Shown here piece after piece: positions 32,145 through 42,979 of a DNA stretch of 64,000 bases. The notes under the pieces were generated by a model. The model had not been told where the DNA came from. It saw only the letters and a program-made list of their open reading frames with translations, and searched no databases. Both the position numbers and the translations under genes were made by a program. This DNA is from Ascidia mentula (taxonomy: Eukaryota > Chordata > Ascidiacea > Phlebobranchia > Ascidiidae), in the NCBI GenBank assembly GCA_947561715.1, contig OX387199.1:2919001-2983000 (forward strand), given 5' to 3'. Position 1 is the stretch's first letter; every line of letters begins with the position of its first letter.

Positions 32145-34413
32145 ATGAAGATTTCCTGCGTGATAATCTTGTTGTCCTGCCTTTTTTGTGCGACGGCCAA
32201 GATCTTTTATCCAGGTTGGTTGTGTAACAATTTTCTATTACACCTTCCGTTGAGTTGCCTTGTAATACCGTCTTTCACGGGAGCGATGTTGTCACGATTT
32301 TATAGGTACAGCGTGACATTGAAACGTGTTTTCGACTCTGTATTTAAGCATAAACCTTCATTTACGTGACACAGGGTCGACAACACGGTTGGTTTCCAAG
32401 CAGTTACTTGGTCATAGTGTGTTATACTGTGCTTGGTAACTAATTTGGTGCCCAATTGATCGGTGACGACTACAAAGCCACCACAAAGTAAATTAGTCTC
32501 TGTCTGACTAGTTAACCGGAAAGACCGCCCAAAATAAAGAAATAAAGTAAGACCTGCTTTTGGGAAATCACTTGAGGTTTTTGTAGAAGGGTTGCCCGAG
32601 AAATCCTTCAGTTTCAAAGAATAGAATGGTGTTTATAGGCTCCGCTTCGATATGGGCGCTGGTGCGCCGTAAGAAGTTGTCCATCCTCTCTAAAGGCCTG
32701 TTCAATCACCCCTTTGGATAGTTTTACACTAACTTTATAGCACGTCAATGTAGAATATATTTATTACATAAATTTTAAATTCGATAGATAATAGAAACAA
32801 TATTACAAAACGTATTTTTAGCCACGTACAACAACCTCGGTTGCTGGGTTGATAGACATTCCCGCGCTATTCTAATACAGGAGGGGAAAAGCAAGATACT
32901 CGATGGCAACTATCGCCATAGAGACAACGCCATTCAGAAATGCGCCAGGGTTGCATTCTACGGTGATTCAGACGTGTTTTCTGTCCAGGTATTTTGAATG
33001 CAGTGACGTGGAAATTTTGAAGGCCCTACATGGGAACAGGATACGGGTCCTGCATTTCACCTAAAAAAAGACCCCCCAAAAAATATGACTCAGCACCAGC
33101 ACGACGCTCTTGGCCAAATTGAATTAAGTTTTTTAACCGTATTTTCAACATATAGCCTATATGTAACCGCATTTCTGTATCAAAACATTTACTAACATTA
33201 ACGGTATTCTGCATTAAAAAAATTGTTGTTATTATACCTTTAATATTCCAGGTCCGTTAAGTTTATTTGAAACGCTTTGTAGGTAGATTGCTGCGAAATG
33301 CCAAGGATCTTTCATACTAGCTTTATTAGCTCCGTCATGCCTAAATTAAAAATGTCTTAGAAAAAATCCTTTCTTCAAGACGGAAACAAGAAACAGAAGT
33401 TAATTTTTGAATCGTTTTTCAGTATGGCGGACAGTGTTTCACATCCAAAACAGCAAGATTAACTTACCGTAAGTATGGGGCAACGAACAGGTGTAGCAGC
33501 AACGGCAAAGGGGGCACCTGGGCCAACCAAGTGTACGAACTGGCATCTGTTGGCAAAGGAAAGCGAACAAGTTTGTTGCAGCATGTAAGATTGGATAACG
33601 CTTTAGTGTAGTTTCTCATCTTTACATCAAACGAACCGAATATATGTAGTAATTTGAACAGGAGAAAGCCTGTGTGTTTGTTTATTTTTAAAACGCAAGA
33701 TAAATGCAACGTTTTGCAATATTTGTGACGTCATAATCGCGCCCATTATACTTAATTTCACACTCCACTTTGAAGCGGAGTCCACAACTGCACTTTAATG
33801 TGCAGTGATAAATCTGCAGACACTGGCCGTTAGTTGTGTTTCTCATTGGTCCACGTGACAGCGGACACCCAGCGAAATAGTTTGTTCTGTTATTGACATT
33901 TGCAGTTCGAACGACCTGTCTCGGGTGTTGGAGGGACACACATTCGAGGGCTATTCCAACGTTGGAACGTTTGGATAAGATATTGGACGGAAATTACGGA
34001 CGCCGAAAGAATGCGCTGGAAAAGTGTGTGACTGCCGCATTCGCAAGAGGGTACAAAGTGATTGCTTTGCAGAACGGTGGTTGGTGCACAGGTAGGTCGA
34101 TTGCAAAGTGCAGCCAATAAAGCCACGTTTTTAAGACAAAAAAAGTCGTTCGTCTGACAACAAGGTCCTTGTGTGATATCAGAATATCGCCTACTGCATA
34201 CCGATACAGTCGATATCGCGTAAGTCTTTGTCGGTCATACAGCTAACGAGATCTGGCGACAGCTTCATCCGCTAATCTTTAACGTCTCTAGGTTCTCGAG
34301 ACGCCAGAACCACATATCCCAAGTATGGTCAGACTACAACTTGCAAAAAAGATGGTGAAGGTGGCCCTTGGGGTAACCAAGTTTACGCCCTCACCTACGA
34401 ATGGGTTAGGTAA
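32145..34413 (+). CDS. Secreted protein with two tandem GCWxD cysteine domains
   Basis: Exons 32145-32214, 32822-32988, 33423-33570, 33906-34091 and 34292-34413 give 230 residues. The signal peptide is MKISCVIILLSCLFCATA. Two copies of one domain follow, each split over two exons: LGCWVDRHSRAI..KILDGNY..NAIQKC..VQYGGQC..YRKYGA..GGTWANQVYEL, and LGCWRDTHSRAI..KILDGNYGRR..LEKC..LQNGGWC..YPKYGQ..GGPWGNQVYAL. This repeat is common in marine invertebrate extracellular proteins and resembles WSC-like lectin modules; I cannot name it with certainty. The last exon reads into TAA at 34411-34413, 6 bp before the 5' LTR of a retrotransposon. A GTAAGG at 34410 could instead be a splice donor, in which case the gene continues. 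The displaced 3' untranslated region would resume at 41597, with AATAAA at 41740-41745. Confidence 0.8.
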
Positions 34414-34419
34414 GGAAAT

Positions 34420-34915
34420 TGTTACATCGCCACTAGTATGCTGTGTGTGTGTTTTCTATGTTGTGATTGTTTGACGTCATCTCAATGTGCCGTTGTTGCG
34501 TCACACGAACATTTGTCTTAGTGGAACACTGCTGCCTGCCACTGCTGTTGACTTGTTATTGTCTACCAGTGCTGCTGACCTATTGTAAATGTATTTTCTA
34601 TTTGAATAGCCTATTGCATAAAGATAATTTAAGTGCCATTGTTTTCCGCTGACTGGTTGATCTGAAACCTCCCGAAATTTGTGACTCTGGTGCTATAATA
34701 ATTCGGTAAGCAGAATTTGCTTATTTCTGTGTGTTTGTTTTTGGTCGCTAATTCTACAACTGTTTATGTAGAAACCGCAGCTCCGTCAGAATAAAGCGGA
34801 TTTGTTAGTTTTCTTGGAAGAGGGTTGCGCGTTACGACTATTGTAGAAAACCCCCCTGTTACACTGTCCGGGCGCAGGAGTCACGCCCACCCGCACTGCC
34901 AAGGGCAGCGTAACA
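34420..34915 (+). repeat. 5' LTR of the BEL/Pao retrotransposon
   Basis: 496 bp, starting TGTTACATCGCC and ending GCAGCGTAACA, so bounded by TGTTAC/GTAACA inverted ends. By eye it is identical to the 3' LTR. The preceding 5 bp GAAAT (34415-34419) is repeated after the 3' LTR. Confidence 0.97.
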
Positions 34916-34929
34916 TCGTTTCGAATTAT

Positions 34930-35060
34930 TGGATTTATTCTCAGCCATCGAATTATTTGGATTTATTCTCAGCCCGTTTTGAATTATTGGATTTATTCTC
35001 AGCCCGTTTTGAATTATTGGATTTAATCTCAGTCCGTTTCGAACTGTTTGGATTTATTAC
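34930..35060 (+). repeat. 30 bp tandem repeat in the retrotransposon leader
   Basis: About four units of a 30 bp repeat built on GAATTATTGGATTTATTC and CTCAGCCCG, the later units diverging. It lies between the 5' LTR and the start of the polyprotein. Confidence 0.8.
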
Positions 35061-35084
35061 CATTGGGATTTATTACTATTTGAA

Positions 35085-38000
35085 ATGTGTGATTCTGCTT
35101 CACCGTCTTCGTCTTCCACAGTCGAGGACCCGGCGGTTTTGCTAGTATCCAGCTGCGCGCACGCATGGCAACAATCTTGCCTGCATGTTGAAGAGTTAAT
35201 GCTGAAAATTGACAACGCTGTGCTTGTTAAAGAATACCTGCCACAGTTGGAGAAGTGTTTTTCCGACCTGATTGATGCCTATGCGCCGCTTGCTGAAAAC
35301 AGCGAAGAATTAGCTCTAGCAAGACAGGATTGCCAGCGCGCAAAACGTGAACTCGATTCTCGTGTTGCGGAGTGGTTTGCCAACGCCAAGAAGTCAACTG
35401 GGCGTCGGAAGACTATATCAAGCCGATCGTCGAGTTCACATGTTGACGTACATAGCTCTGTTTCCTCCACCTCCTCGATTACCCGTCAAAGAATAGCCGC
35501 TCGTGTTAAACTTCAATTGGCTCGGGTGTCACAGCGTCAAGTCAATGAAGATTCTGAACTTGCAAGGCGTCAAGCAGAACTTGATGCTGACCTTGCAAGG
35601 CGTCGAGCAGAACTTGATGCTGACCTTGCAAGGCGTAAAGCAGAACTTGATGCTGAACGAAGAAGAAAACAGGTCGACGATGAGGTTGAGATAGCCGAGG
35701 CTGAAGTACGTGCGTGGGAGGAAGAATCCATTGCTGGAGATCCCCTGCTGTGTGACCAAAGACACCCTCCCGTGACAAGTTCCTCTGTCGGGGGGCTTCG
35801 ACCTGAGTTAAATATTGCGCCGGTAAATGCGTACCAACCTGCTGTCCCTGTCGTGCCACGGTCACACCCAACTTGCGTGGATACGAAGCCGTTTTTCCCG
35901 CAATCTGTCAGCGCACCCGTTGCTAAGTCATATCAAGGTCATGATCCCTTTCCGTCGAACATACAGGATGTTGTCTCTCCGTCGCGTAGATACGTCCCAG
36001 AAGAGGACTTCATACAACAGCGAATCGTTTTGCCTCAGCCCGCGGTCAGAAAGTTTGATGGTGATCCGTTGAACTACTGGTCATTTGTTCGTGCTATTGA
36101 GTCCCATGTTCATAGCCGAACGAAGTCCCAAGATTCACGGCTAGTTTGTTTGTTGCAATTCTGCGAAGACTTCATTGCTGCTAAACTTGAGATCTACAGC
36201 AAGGATAAGATCTCAGGATACTCCAAAGCCCGTTCCCGACTTGAATACGATTACGGACAACCCCATATTATTGCCAACGCATGTGAACGTCGGCTCAAAC
36301 AATTTCCGCCAGTCAAGCAAGGTCGACCAAAAGACCTGATGGAATTTTCTGACCTTTTAGAAAAGTGTCGCAGCTCACTCGAAGACATTGAGGAGTACGC
36401 GAGCTTGAACTCCTTGGATACGTTAAGACAGCTAATTCGAAAACTGCCGTTCCGGCTTCAAGAGAAGTGGATCGAACGTTCCGTTCAAGTGCTCGACGAG
36501 ACTGGATCCCAAGCTGGATATCTTGCCTTTACAAACTTTGTCGTGGAGCGATCGCGTATCGCCAATTCGTTGTTCGGTGTCGAAGCAGTCTACGAAAGCG
36601 TGCGCGAAAACCCCGTCCCTGTTTCGGTAAAGAAGGGTCCTCGTGCTGCTGCGTACAACGTCTCGTCGTCGACATCCAGTCAGCCTCGAAGTCAAAACCC
36701 ACCTACTCCCGTTTCATGTGCGTGCTGTAACAAGCCTCACGACCTGTCCAAGTGCCCGAAATTCGACGGAATGTCTCCCCAGGATAGACGCGGGTTTGTT
36801 GTCACAAATGGATTGTGTTTTAAATGCCTTTGTTCAGGTCATCGTTGCGGGAAATGCACGATTCGCAAGCCATGCTCGGTAGAAGGTTGCACTGGCACTT
36901 TTCACCACACAAAGTTGCATGGCGCCTTTCAGAAGAGGCGACCCGGCAAGATTACAGAGAACCCTGCCCCGAAGCCACCGCCGGTGGAACAATCGGCAAC
37001 GATAATGGAAGCTACAACGGACAACTGCGGAGTCTACCTCAACGTCGTTCCCGTAAAGGTCAGACACAACGACATCGAGGTAAATACGTACGCTTTTCTT
37101 GATCAAGGTTCTACGTCTACATTTTGCGAACAAGGTCTGATTGATAAACTTGGTCTGCAATCCAAGGATCGAAAGATTTGTCTGAGCACTCTGACAGATC
37201 AATCGCGAGTGTACCAAGGCTCCACTGTGTCCTTCACCGTCATGCCGCTTGATGACGGAGAGCCGTTGTTGTTGCCGGAAGTGCTGTCCATCGACAAAAT
37301 TCCCGTGTCGCCGAATAGGATCCCTGATGCGAAGAAGCTTGCGGAGTTCAATCACCTCAAGGAGTTGCCCCTGCGTCGCCTGGAAGGGGGAACTGTGACG
37401 ATACTGATCGGAGCCGATAACCCCGCAGCCTTCCACGTACAGTGTACACGTTCTGGACCGCAGGGGACCCCTTGTGCTGTAAAGACATCTCTTGGCTGGT
37501 CACTCTTTGGTCCCGCACTTGGTTCGTCTGCAAGGAGCCAAGCACATGTCCGTTTTTTAAAGGTTGCACAAGTCATGTTCCAACGGGAGATAGAGTGTTT
37601 GTGGAAGAGCGACTTTGGCGACGGGACATCAGTATTCGACATGCCCACATCCAGGGAAGATCGAATTGTTTATGACATGATGAAGGCATCGGTGAAGCAC
37701 CAAGATGGACATTTTGAGCTCCCATTACCCTGGAGACCTGGAATCGAAAAGTTGCCACCCAGCCGCCAGATGGCGGAAAAGCGGCTGGTCGGTTTGAAAA
37801 GACGATTGTCTAACAACGATGTTCTGCGAAAGGGATATGTAGACACGGTGCAAACGTACATATCCAAAGGATACGCCGAAGAAATTCCCGACAACAAGGT
37901 CGTGACAGACAATCGCATCTGGTACCTGCCTCACCACCCAGTATTTAACCCACACAAGCCTGACAAGCTTCGTGTGGTCTTTGATTGTGCTGCCCGAAGC

Positions 38001-40967
38001 AGAAGCGTCTCACTGAACGACGCACTGATGCAAGGTCCTGATTTTGTAAACAGTTTGGTTGGCGTGCTAACCCGTTTTCGCTGTCAGCCGGTTGCCTTGA
38101 TTGCCGACATCGAGGCAATGTTCCACCAGGTTCGGGTGGAACCCCGTGATCGCGATGCACTTCGATTTCTCTGGTGGCCCGGTGGAGATCTGACCTGTAC
38201 ACCGACGCCTCACCGGATGAAAGTGCACTTATTTGGTGCAACGTCCTCTCCGAGTTGCGCCACCTTCTGTCTGAGGCAGACCGCAGATTTATTCGGTAAA
38301 AACTTTGATCCACAGGTTGAATCCGTTTTGCGGCGCAATTTTTATGTGGACGACTGCCTCGCATCCGTCAAGGATATAGAAACTGCTATCGCTGTTCGTC
38401 TTCGTTTGAAAGACCTGCTAGCCAGAGGAGGATTTCGCTTGACAAAGTGGCTCTCTAACGAACAGCGCGTTTTGGAGTCGGTTCCCGAAAACGATCGAGC
38501 AAAGGTTGTGAAATCGCGTTGCCTCGATGATGCTACGCAACAGAGAGTCCTTGGTGTTCATTGGTCTGTTGCGGAGGACGCATTTCGGTTCAAAGTCAAA
38601 CCGCCGAGCAGGCCGCACACGCGTAGAGGAATCCTTTCAGCTGTCAGTTCACTTTACGACCCTCTGGGTTTCGTATCTCCCGTGATTCTAAGGGCCAAGT
38701 TATTGCTGCAGGACTTGTGCAGAATGGAACTGAATTGGGATGACGGCATTCCGGAATTGATATCCGATAACTGGAAGAGGTGGCTTGCTGAGTTGCCTCA
38801 CTTAAGCAATGTTGTCGTTCCACGTTGCTTCAGGTCTTCGGAACTGAAACCTCCATTGAAGTATCAACTGCATCATTTCGCTGACGCATCTAAGTATGCG
38901 TATGGCGCCGTGTCATATCTTCGCATCGAAGACGATCACAGGACAGTGATGTGTTCTTTTCTGATTGGAAAATCCCGACTTGCCCCGTTGAACACGAAGA
39001 CGATCCCTCGACTGGAGCTCACCGCTGCTGTGCTCGCTGCGAGGTTGGATCGCCTCATGAGAAAGGAACTAGACTTGCCCATTGAAAGTTCAGTTTTCTG
39101 GAGTGATTCCACTGCTGTTCTGTTAAGCATTCGAAATGCAACCAAACGGTTTCCAGTTTTTGTCGCCAATCGCCTGGCAGAGATTGAGCGACTGACCGAC
39201 ATTACGAATTGGAAACACGTTCCTACAAAATTAAATCCCGCAGATGATGCCTCAAGAGGTCTACCCGCTGATGCCCTTGTCAATTCGAGTCGCTGGTTAA
39301 AAGGCCCAATGTTTCTCCTGGAGCCAGAAACCAACTGGCCGTCGCAACCGCCAAATGCTGCCGATATTCCTGAGGAATTTAATCCGATGGGGAAGGCTGC
39401 AGCCTCCTGTACTGTTAACGTACATCAGCCGAAGCACCCCATGGATCGAATCATTGAACGTTACTCGTGCCTACACCGATTAAAGAAAGCCGTGGCCTGG
39501 TGGATGAGATTTAAGATGTTTTTGATACATCGAAGGAAATTATCAGTTGTCCCGTCAACTGACATTGGCTTGTCTGAGTTGAAGATCGCCGAGTTGGAAC
39601 TTGTCAAGTACGAGCAGCGGAAAAGTTTTGCTTTACTTCTCTCTGCATTAAGTGGAAATTCTCGACTGAAAAAGACTGACTGCAGTCGTTCTGTGTACAA
39701 GTTAAACCCTGTTCTGGTTGATCAAGTGCTCCGTGTTGGTGGACGTTTAGACAAAGCGCCGATAAGTTTCAACGCGAGACATCCTGCAATCATGCCCCAT
39801 TCTTCGCATTTGACTGACCTATTAATCCTGGCCCATCATGAAAGAGTTGGACACTCCGGGATGGGACACACCTGGACTTCAGTTCGACAAGACTACTGGA
39901 TCATCAAGGGCGGTGTTGCCGTACGGCGCGTGCTTGGAAAATGTCTGTCTTGTCGACGCCGCAATGCTCAACCGGGTCGGCAGATGATGGCCGATCTGCC
40001 GTCGGCTCGCTTGGGAATCGCTGAACCTCCGTTCTCCAATGTCGGAATTGACTATTTCGGTCCTTTTCTGGTGAAGCAGGGTCGCAGCGAAGTGAAACGT
40101 TACGGTTGCATATTCACCTGCCTTACAATCCGTGCCGTTCATCTGGAAGTTGCCCACAGTCTGTCTACTGATTCGTTCATAGCTGCCCTTCGTCGTTTCA
40201 TTGGGAGACGCGGAGCACCAAAGCATATCTTCAGCGACAATGGCACAAATTTTGTTGGTGCCGAGAAAATACTGAGAGAGTCGTTGCAAGCATGGAACCA
40301 GCTTCAAATCTCTGAATTTCTGCTTCAGAAACAGACGTCGTGGTCATTCAACCCTCCTGCTGCAAGCCACATGGGTGGCGTTTGGGAACGTATGATTCGT
40401 TCTGTTCGTCGGATCATGTCCTCGCTTGCTGGTTCCCAGGTGATGTCTGATGAAGTCTTGGAGACCTTGTTTGTGGAAGCTGAATCCATAATCAACTCAA
40501 GACCCCTTGTCCCGGTGACATTTGATCATAGGGACGAAGAACCGCTGACCCCGAATCATCTCCTGCTGATGAGAGGATCGCCCAACCTGCCTCCGACGAT
40601 TGCAGAGAAAAAGGATTGCTATACAAGACGGCGCTGGCGTCAGGTGCAGTTTCTCGCTGACCATTTCTGGAAGAGGTTCATGAGAGAATACCTGCCGGTT
40701 ATCACTGCTCGTCCCAAGTGGCATGATTCTCATCGCAACTTTAAGAAAAATGATGTCGTCCTACTTGTGTGCGAATCTGAGTGCCGTTCAAAATGGGCGA
40801 TCGGTCGAATCATTGAGACGTACCCCGATGAAAATGGAAAAGTTCGCATTGTGCTCGTTCGGACGAGCAGCGGTGTCTTTCGGCGCCCTATCACAAAACT
40901 GTGTCGCATCGTTTATTCTGATGAGACCTCCTCAACATTTCCGAGCGATGTCAGCTCGGTTTGCTAG
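35085..40967 (+). CDS. BEL/Pao gag-pol polyprotein
   Basis: One 1960-codon frame. The N-terminal gag-like part has three near-identical charged repeats (ELDADLARR type, about residues 165-195) predicted to be coiled coil. It is followed by a cysteine-rich zinc-knuckle region (about 545-625), an aspartic protease motif DQGST (about 673), reverse transcriptase (LIADIEAMFHQVRV near 1010, YVDDC near 1087), RNase H (DASKYAYGAV near 1267), and integrase with an HHCC zinc region (near 1590-1625) and the DYFGPF / SDNGTNF (near 1716) catalytic segments. This order is typical for BEL/Pao. No frameshift or internal stop is present. Proteins assemble particles and copy the element; they have no host role. 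Confidence 0.97.
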   Translation: MCDSASPSSSSTVEDPAVLLVSSCAHAWQQSCLHVEELMLKIDNAVLVKEYLPQLEKCFSDLIDAYAPLAENSEELALARQDCQRAKRELDSRVAEWFANAKKSTGRRKTISSRSSSSHVDVHSSVSSTSSITRQRIAARVKLQLARVSQRQVNEDSELARRQAELDADLARRRAELDADLARRKAELDAERRRKQVDDEVEIAEAEVRAWEEESIAGDPLLCDQRHPPVTSSSVGGLRPELNIAPVNAYQPAVPVVPRSHPTCVDTKPFFPQSVSAPVAKSYQGHDPFPSNIQDVVSPSRRYVPEEDFIQQRIVLPQPAVRKFDGDPLNYWSFVRAIESHVHSRTKSQDSRLVCLLQFCEDFIAAKLEIYSKDKISGYSKARSRLEYDYGQPHIIANACERRLKQFPPVKQGRPKDLMEFSDLLEKCRSSLEDIEEYASLNSLDTLRQLIRKLPFRLQEKWIERSVQVLDETGSQAGYLAFTNFVVERSRIANSLFGVEAVYESVRENPVPVSVKKGPRAAAYNVSSSTSSQPRSQNPPTPVSCACCNKPHDLSKCPKFDGMSPQDRRGFVVTNGLCFKCLCSGHRCGKCTIRKPCSVEGCTGTFHHTKLHGAFQKRRPGKITENPAPKPPPVEQSATIMEATTDNCGVYLNVVPVKVRHNDIEVNTYAFLDQGSTSTFCEQGLIDKLGLQSKDRKICLSTLTDQSRVYQGSTVSFTVMPLDDGEPLLLPEVLSIDKIPVSPNRIPDAKKLAEFNHLKELPLRRLEGGTVTILIGADNPAAFHVQCTRSGPQGTPCAVKTSLGWSLFGPALGSSARSQAHVRFLKVAQVMFQREIECLWKSDFGDGTSVFDMPTSREDRIVYDMMKASVKHQDGHFELPLPWRPGIEKLPPSRQMAEKRLVGLKRRLSNNDVLRKGYVDTVQTYISKGYAEEIPDNKVVTDNRIWYLPHHPVFNPHKPDKLRVVFDCAARSRSVSLNDALMQGPDFVNSLVGVLTRFRCQPVALIADIEAMFHQVRVEPRDRDALRFLWWPGGDLTCTPTPHRMKVHLFGATSSPSCATFCLRQTADLFGKNFDPQVESVLRRNFYVDDCLASVKDIETAIAVRLRLKDLLARGGFRLTKWLSNEQRVLESVPENDRAKVVKSRCLDDATQQRVLGVHWSVAEDAFRFKVKPPSRPHTRRGILSAVSSLYDPLGFVSPVILRAKLLLQDLCRMELNWDDGIPELISDNWKRWLAELPHLSNVVVPRCFRSSELKPPLKYQLHHFADASKYAYGAVSYLRIEDDHRTVMCSFLIGKSRLAPLNTKTIPRLELTAAVLAARLDRLMRKELDLPIESSVFWSDSTAVLLSIRNATKRFPVFVANRLAEIERLTDITNWKHVPTKLNPADDASRGLPADALVNSSRWLKGPMFLLEPETNWPSQPPNAADIPEEFNPMGKAAASCTVNVHQPKHPMDRIIERYSCLHRLKKAVAWWMRFKMFLIHRRKLSVVPSTDIGLSELKIAELELVKYEQRKSFALLLSALSGNSRLKKTDCSRSVYKLNPVLVDQVLRVGGRLDKAPISFNARHPAIMPHSSHLTDLLILAHHERVGHSGMGHTWTSVRQDYWIIKGGVAVRRVLGKCLSCRRRNAQPGRQMMADLPSARLGIAEPPFSNVGIDYFGPFLVKQGRSEVKRYGCIFTCLTIRAVHLEVAHSLSTDSFIAALRRFIGRRGAPKHIFSDNGTNFVGAEKILRESLQAWNQLQISEFLLQKQTSWSFNPPAASHMGGVWERMIRSVRRIMSSLAGSQVMSDEVLETLFVEAESIINSRPLVPVTFDHRDEEPLTPNHLLLMRGSPNLPPTIAEKKDCYTRRRWRQVQFLADHFWKRFMREYLPVITARPKWHDSHRNFKKNDVVLLVCESECRSKWAIGRIIETYPDENGKVRIVLVRTSSGVFRRPITKLCRIVYSDETSSTFPSDVSSVC

Positions 40968-41095
40968 ATGAACTCCGGGTAACTGCTCGGTCTTCTGAAG
41001 ATACCTTCGTACACTGATTTTTTGCCGCGGTGCGCACGATATTGGCGATGTGTTTGTAAAAATGTTTCATGTTATTCCCACATTTTGGGGGGGAG

Positions 41096-41591
41096 TGTTA
41101 CATCGCCACTAGTATGCTGTGTGTGTGTTTTCTATGTTGTGATTGTTTGACGTCATCTCAATGTGCCGTTGTTGCGTCACACGAACATTTGTCTTAGTGG
41201 AACACTGCTGCCTGCCACTGCTGTTGACTTGTTATTGTCTACCAGTGCTGCTGACCTATTGTAAATGTATTTTCTATTTGAATAGCCTATTGCATAAAGA
41301 TAATTTAAGTGCCATTGTTTTCCGCTGACTGGTTGATCTGAAACCTCCCGAAATTTGTGACTCTGGTGCTATAATAATTCGGTAAGCAGAATTTGCTTAT
41401 TTCTGTGTGTTTGTTTTTGGTCGCTAATTCTACAACTGTTTATGTAGAAACCGCAGCTCCGTCAGAATAAAGCGGATTTGTTAGTTTTCTTGGAAGAGGG
41501 TTGCGCGTTACGACTATTGTAGAAAACCCCCCTGTTACACTGTCCGGGCGCAGGAGTCACGCCCACCCGCACTGCCAAGGGCAGCGTAACA
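41096..41591 (+). repeat. 3' LTR of the BEL/Pao retrotransposon
   Basis: 496 bp, matching the 5' LTR base for base as far as I can read. Followed by the target-site duplication GAAAT (41592-41596). Contains the R/U5 region with AATAAA (about 41465). Confidence 0.97.
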
Positions 41592-41596
41592 GAAAT

Positions 41597-42599
41597 ATTG
41601 TTTTTGTTTTGCAACCAACACAAGCATTATCCCCCTTTTTCACGTAAAAAATGAAGATTTTCGGAAAAAAATAGTTCGGTTCAGTGCGCACGCTGGTGGT
41701 TGTCCTTCCGATTCGAAAGTAAAAAAGTAAATGTGACGCAATAAAGAAGTTATCCGCCTTCTTACGAAATATGTTGTTCTTTAGTTACTGTAACAATGTC
41801 ACCTATTCACGGCGACTGTGATGTCATAAGTCTGTTTCTTATTCTTACAACCTGTTTTATATGAAGGTATTACGCCCCATGAAGAAGTGAATTGTGATGA
41901 GAAAGATCTGATCCCATGTATTCTCCCATCACTAGCTTTGATTAAAATTAATTGCCTCATTCCGTATAAATTGATTTAATTGTTCACAAAATCTAAGAGA
42001 AAAAAAAATCGATTCAAAACTCTTCTATGACGTCACAGACGTAATGTTATTTCGGAATGTAGGCTATGTATTCCGGAAAATGTTTATTCGGATTTTACTT
42101 CGCTGGCAATAAACGATGTCTTATGAAGACACGAAACCGGGGTGCTTTCTTCAGTAGATTATGCAACAACGGCACAACCTTGGCGTTAATCCAGCTTGGC
42201 TGCGATGCCACCGAAATATTTAGTTGAGATCGCAACGGGTAAATACCATTGAAGTGGGGCGGCCCCTGTCTTGGTACAATGAACATATACGCGATTTACT
42301 TGCACCTAGTGAATAATAATTACGTGTTTATGATTAAACCACAACTACAACAAAGTTTGTTGGTCATGTGCCAATATCTTGTATTAATGGTTGGAAATGT
42401 AAAAGTATGGAAAACGATGTTGTTTCCACTACGCACAAATTTGTTATAAGCTCTTAACGTGCTCCCAAGTGTAAGTTGTACTTCCCAATTCCGCATTCTC
42501 AAATAAAATCGTGAAGCCGTACCATTTTAAAACTTCCCCCAATTTGAAACAAGTCCCTTTCTCGTATCAATCATGTAAATTTAATGCAACACTTACAGG
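41597..42599. other. Displaced 3' flank of the GCWxD gene, then intergenic
   Basis: Directly after the retrotransposon, an AATAAA at 41740-41745 probably was the original poly(A) signal of the GCWxD-domain gene. The rest shows only short frames without motifs. Confidence 0.45.
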
Positions 42600-42681
42600 G
42601 GCAATGGTCAGTCCGTCTCATTAGAACTTGTTCCTGCTACGGAATGAGGGCTAGTCCCGTAGTGACGAAGTCGCCATTGCG
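42600..42681. other. Compact pseudoknot-like set of inverted repeats
   Basis: An outer stem GCAATGG (42601-42607) / CCATTGC (42674-42680) encloses two interleaved six-base pairs, CTCATT (42617-42622) / AATGAG (42643-42648) and CTACGG (42637-42642) / CCGTAG (42657-42662), plus a small hairpin GAAC/GTTC (42624-42633). The order a-b-a'-b' is an H-type pseudoknot or a switch between alternative helices. It matches no ribozyme class I can verify. It sits about 200 bp upstream of the TATA box of IL-17-like copy 5. Confidence 0.45.
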
Positions 42682-42873
42682 AGGGTTTCCATGTTGAACT
42701 GTTACACTATTAATAGACGTGTTACTAAACAATATACGCAACTACATTTTACGCTGATCGACCAGCGCCCATTCCAATTGGGGGCGCTATACGCAAGACG
42801 ACTCTGAATAGTACAATAGTTAATTAACGTAGCGGGTATTTTGTAAACCGAGAATTGGATTTGGCGTGGCCAC

Positions 42874-42880
42874 TATAAAT
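42874..42880 (+). promoter_or_regulatory. TATA box of IL-17-like copy 5
   Basis: TATAAAT in GTGGCCACTATAAATG, about 100 nt before the ATG at 42980, fitting a start near 42905 and a short 5' untranslated region. Confidence 0.65.
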
Positions 42881-42979
42881 GTTTAGTGCCTGGCGACTTC
42901 AACATGCACTTGAATTCACTGACGAACGAACATATAACTGTTCACTGAGCTGGTTCACAGAGCTTTTGCACAGTTTAAA

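Larger units (their letters stand above)
34415..41596 (+). mobile_element. Complete BEL/Pao LTR retrotransposon
   Basis: The element spans 34420-41591 with 5 bp target-site duplications GAAAT on both sides. It has equal-length, apparently identical LTRs and a single long open frame with all expected domains. A polypurine tract GGGGGGGAG sits at 41087-41095, directly before the 3' LTR. The leader (34916-35084) contains a 30 bp tandem repeat around GAATTATTGGATTTATTC. Identical LTRs and an unbroken frame imply a very young, possibly polymorphic and potentially active insertion. Confidence 0.97.

Noticed and set aside
34467..34652. 61-codon frame repeated at 41143-41328
   Set aside because: Lies wholly inside the two LTRs; its exact duplication is explained by LTR identity, not by a gene.
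42600..42681. HDV-like ribozyme
   Set aside because: On neither strand is there a P3 hairpin between the P2 5' strand and the P1 3' strand, and the P1.1 and catalytic C context are missing.
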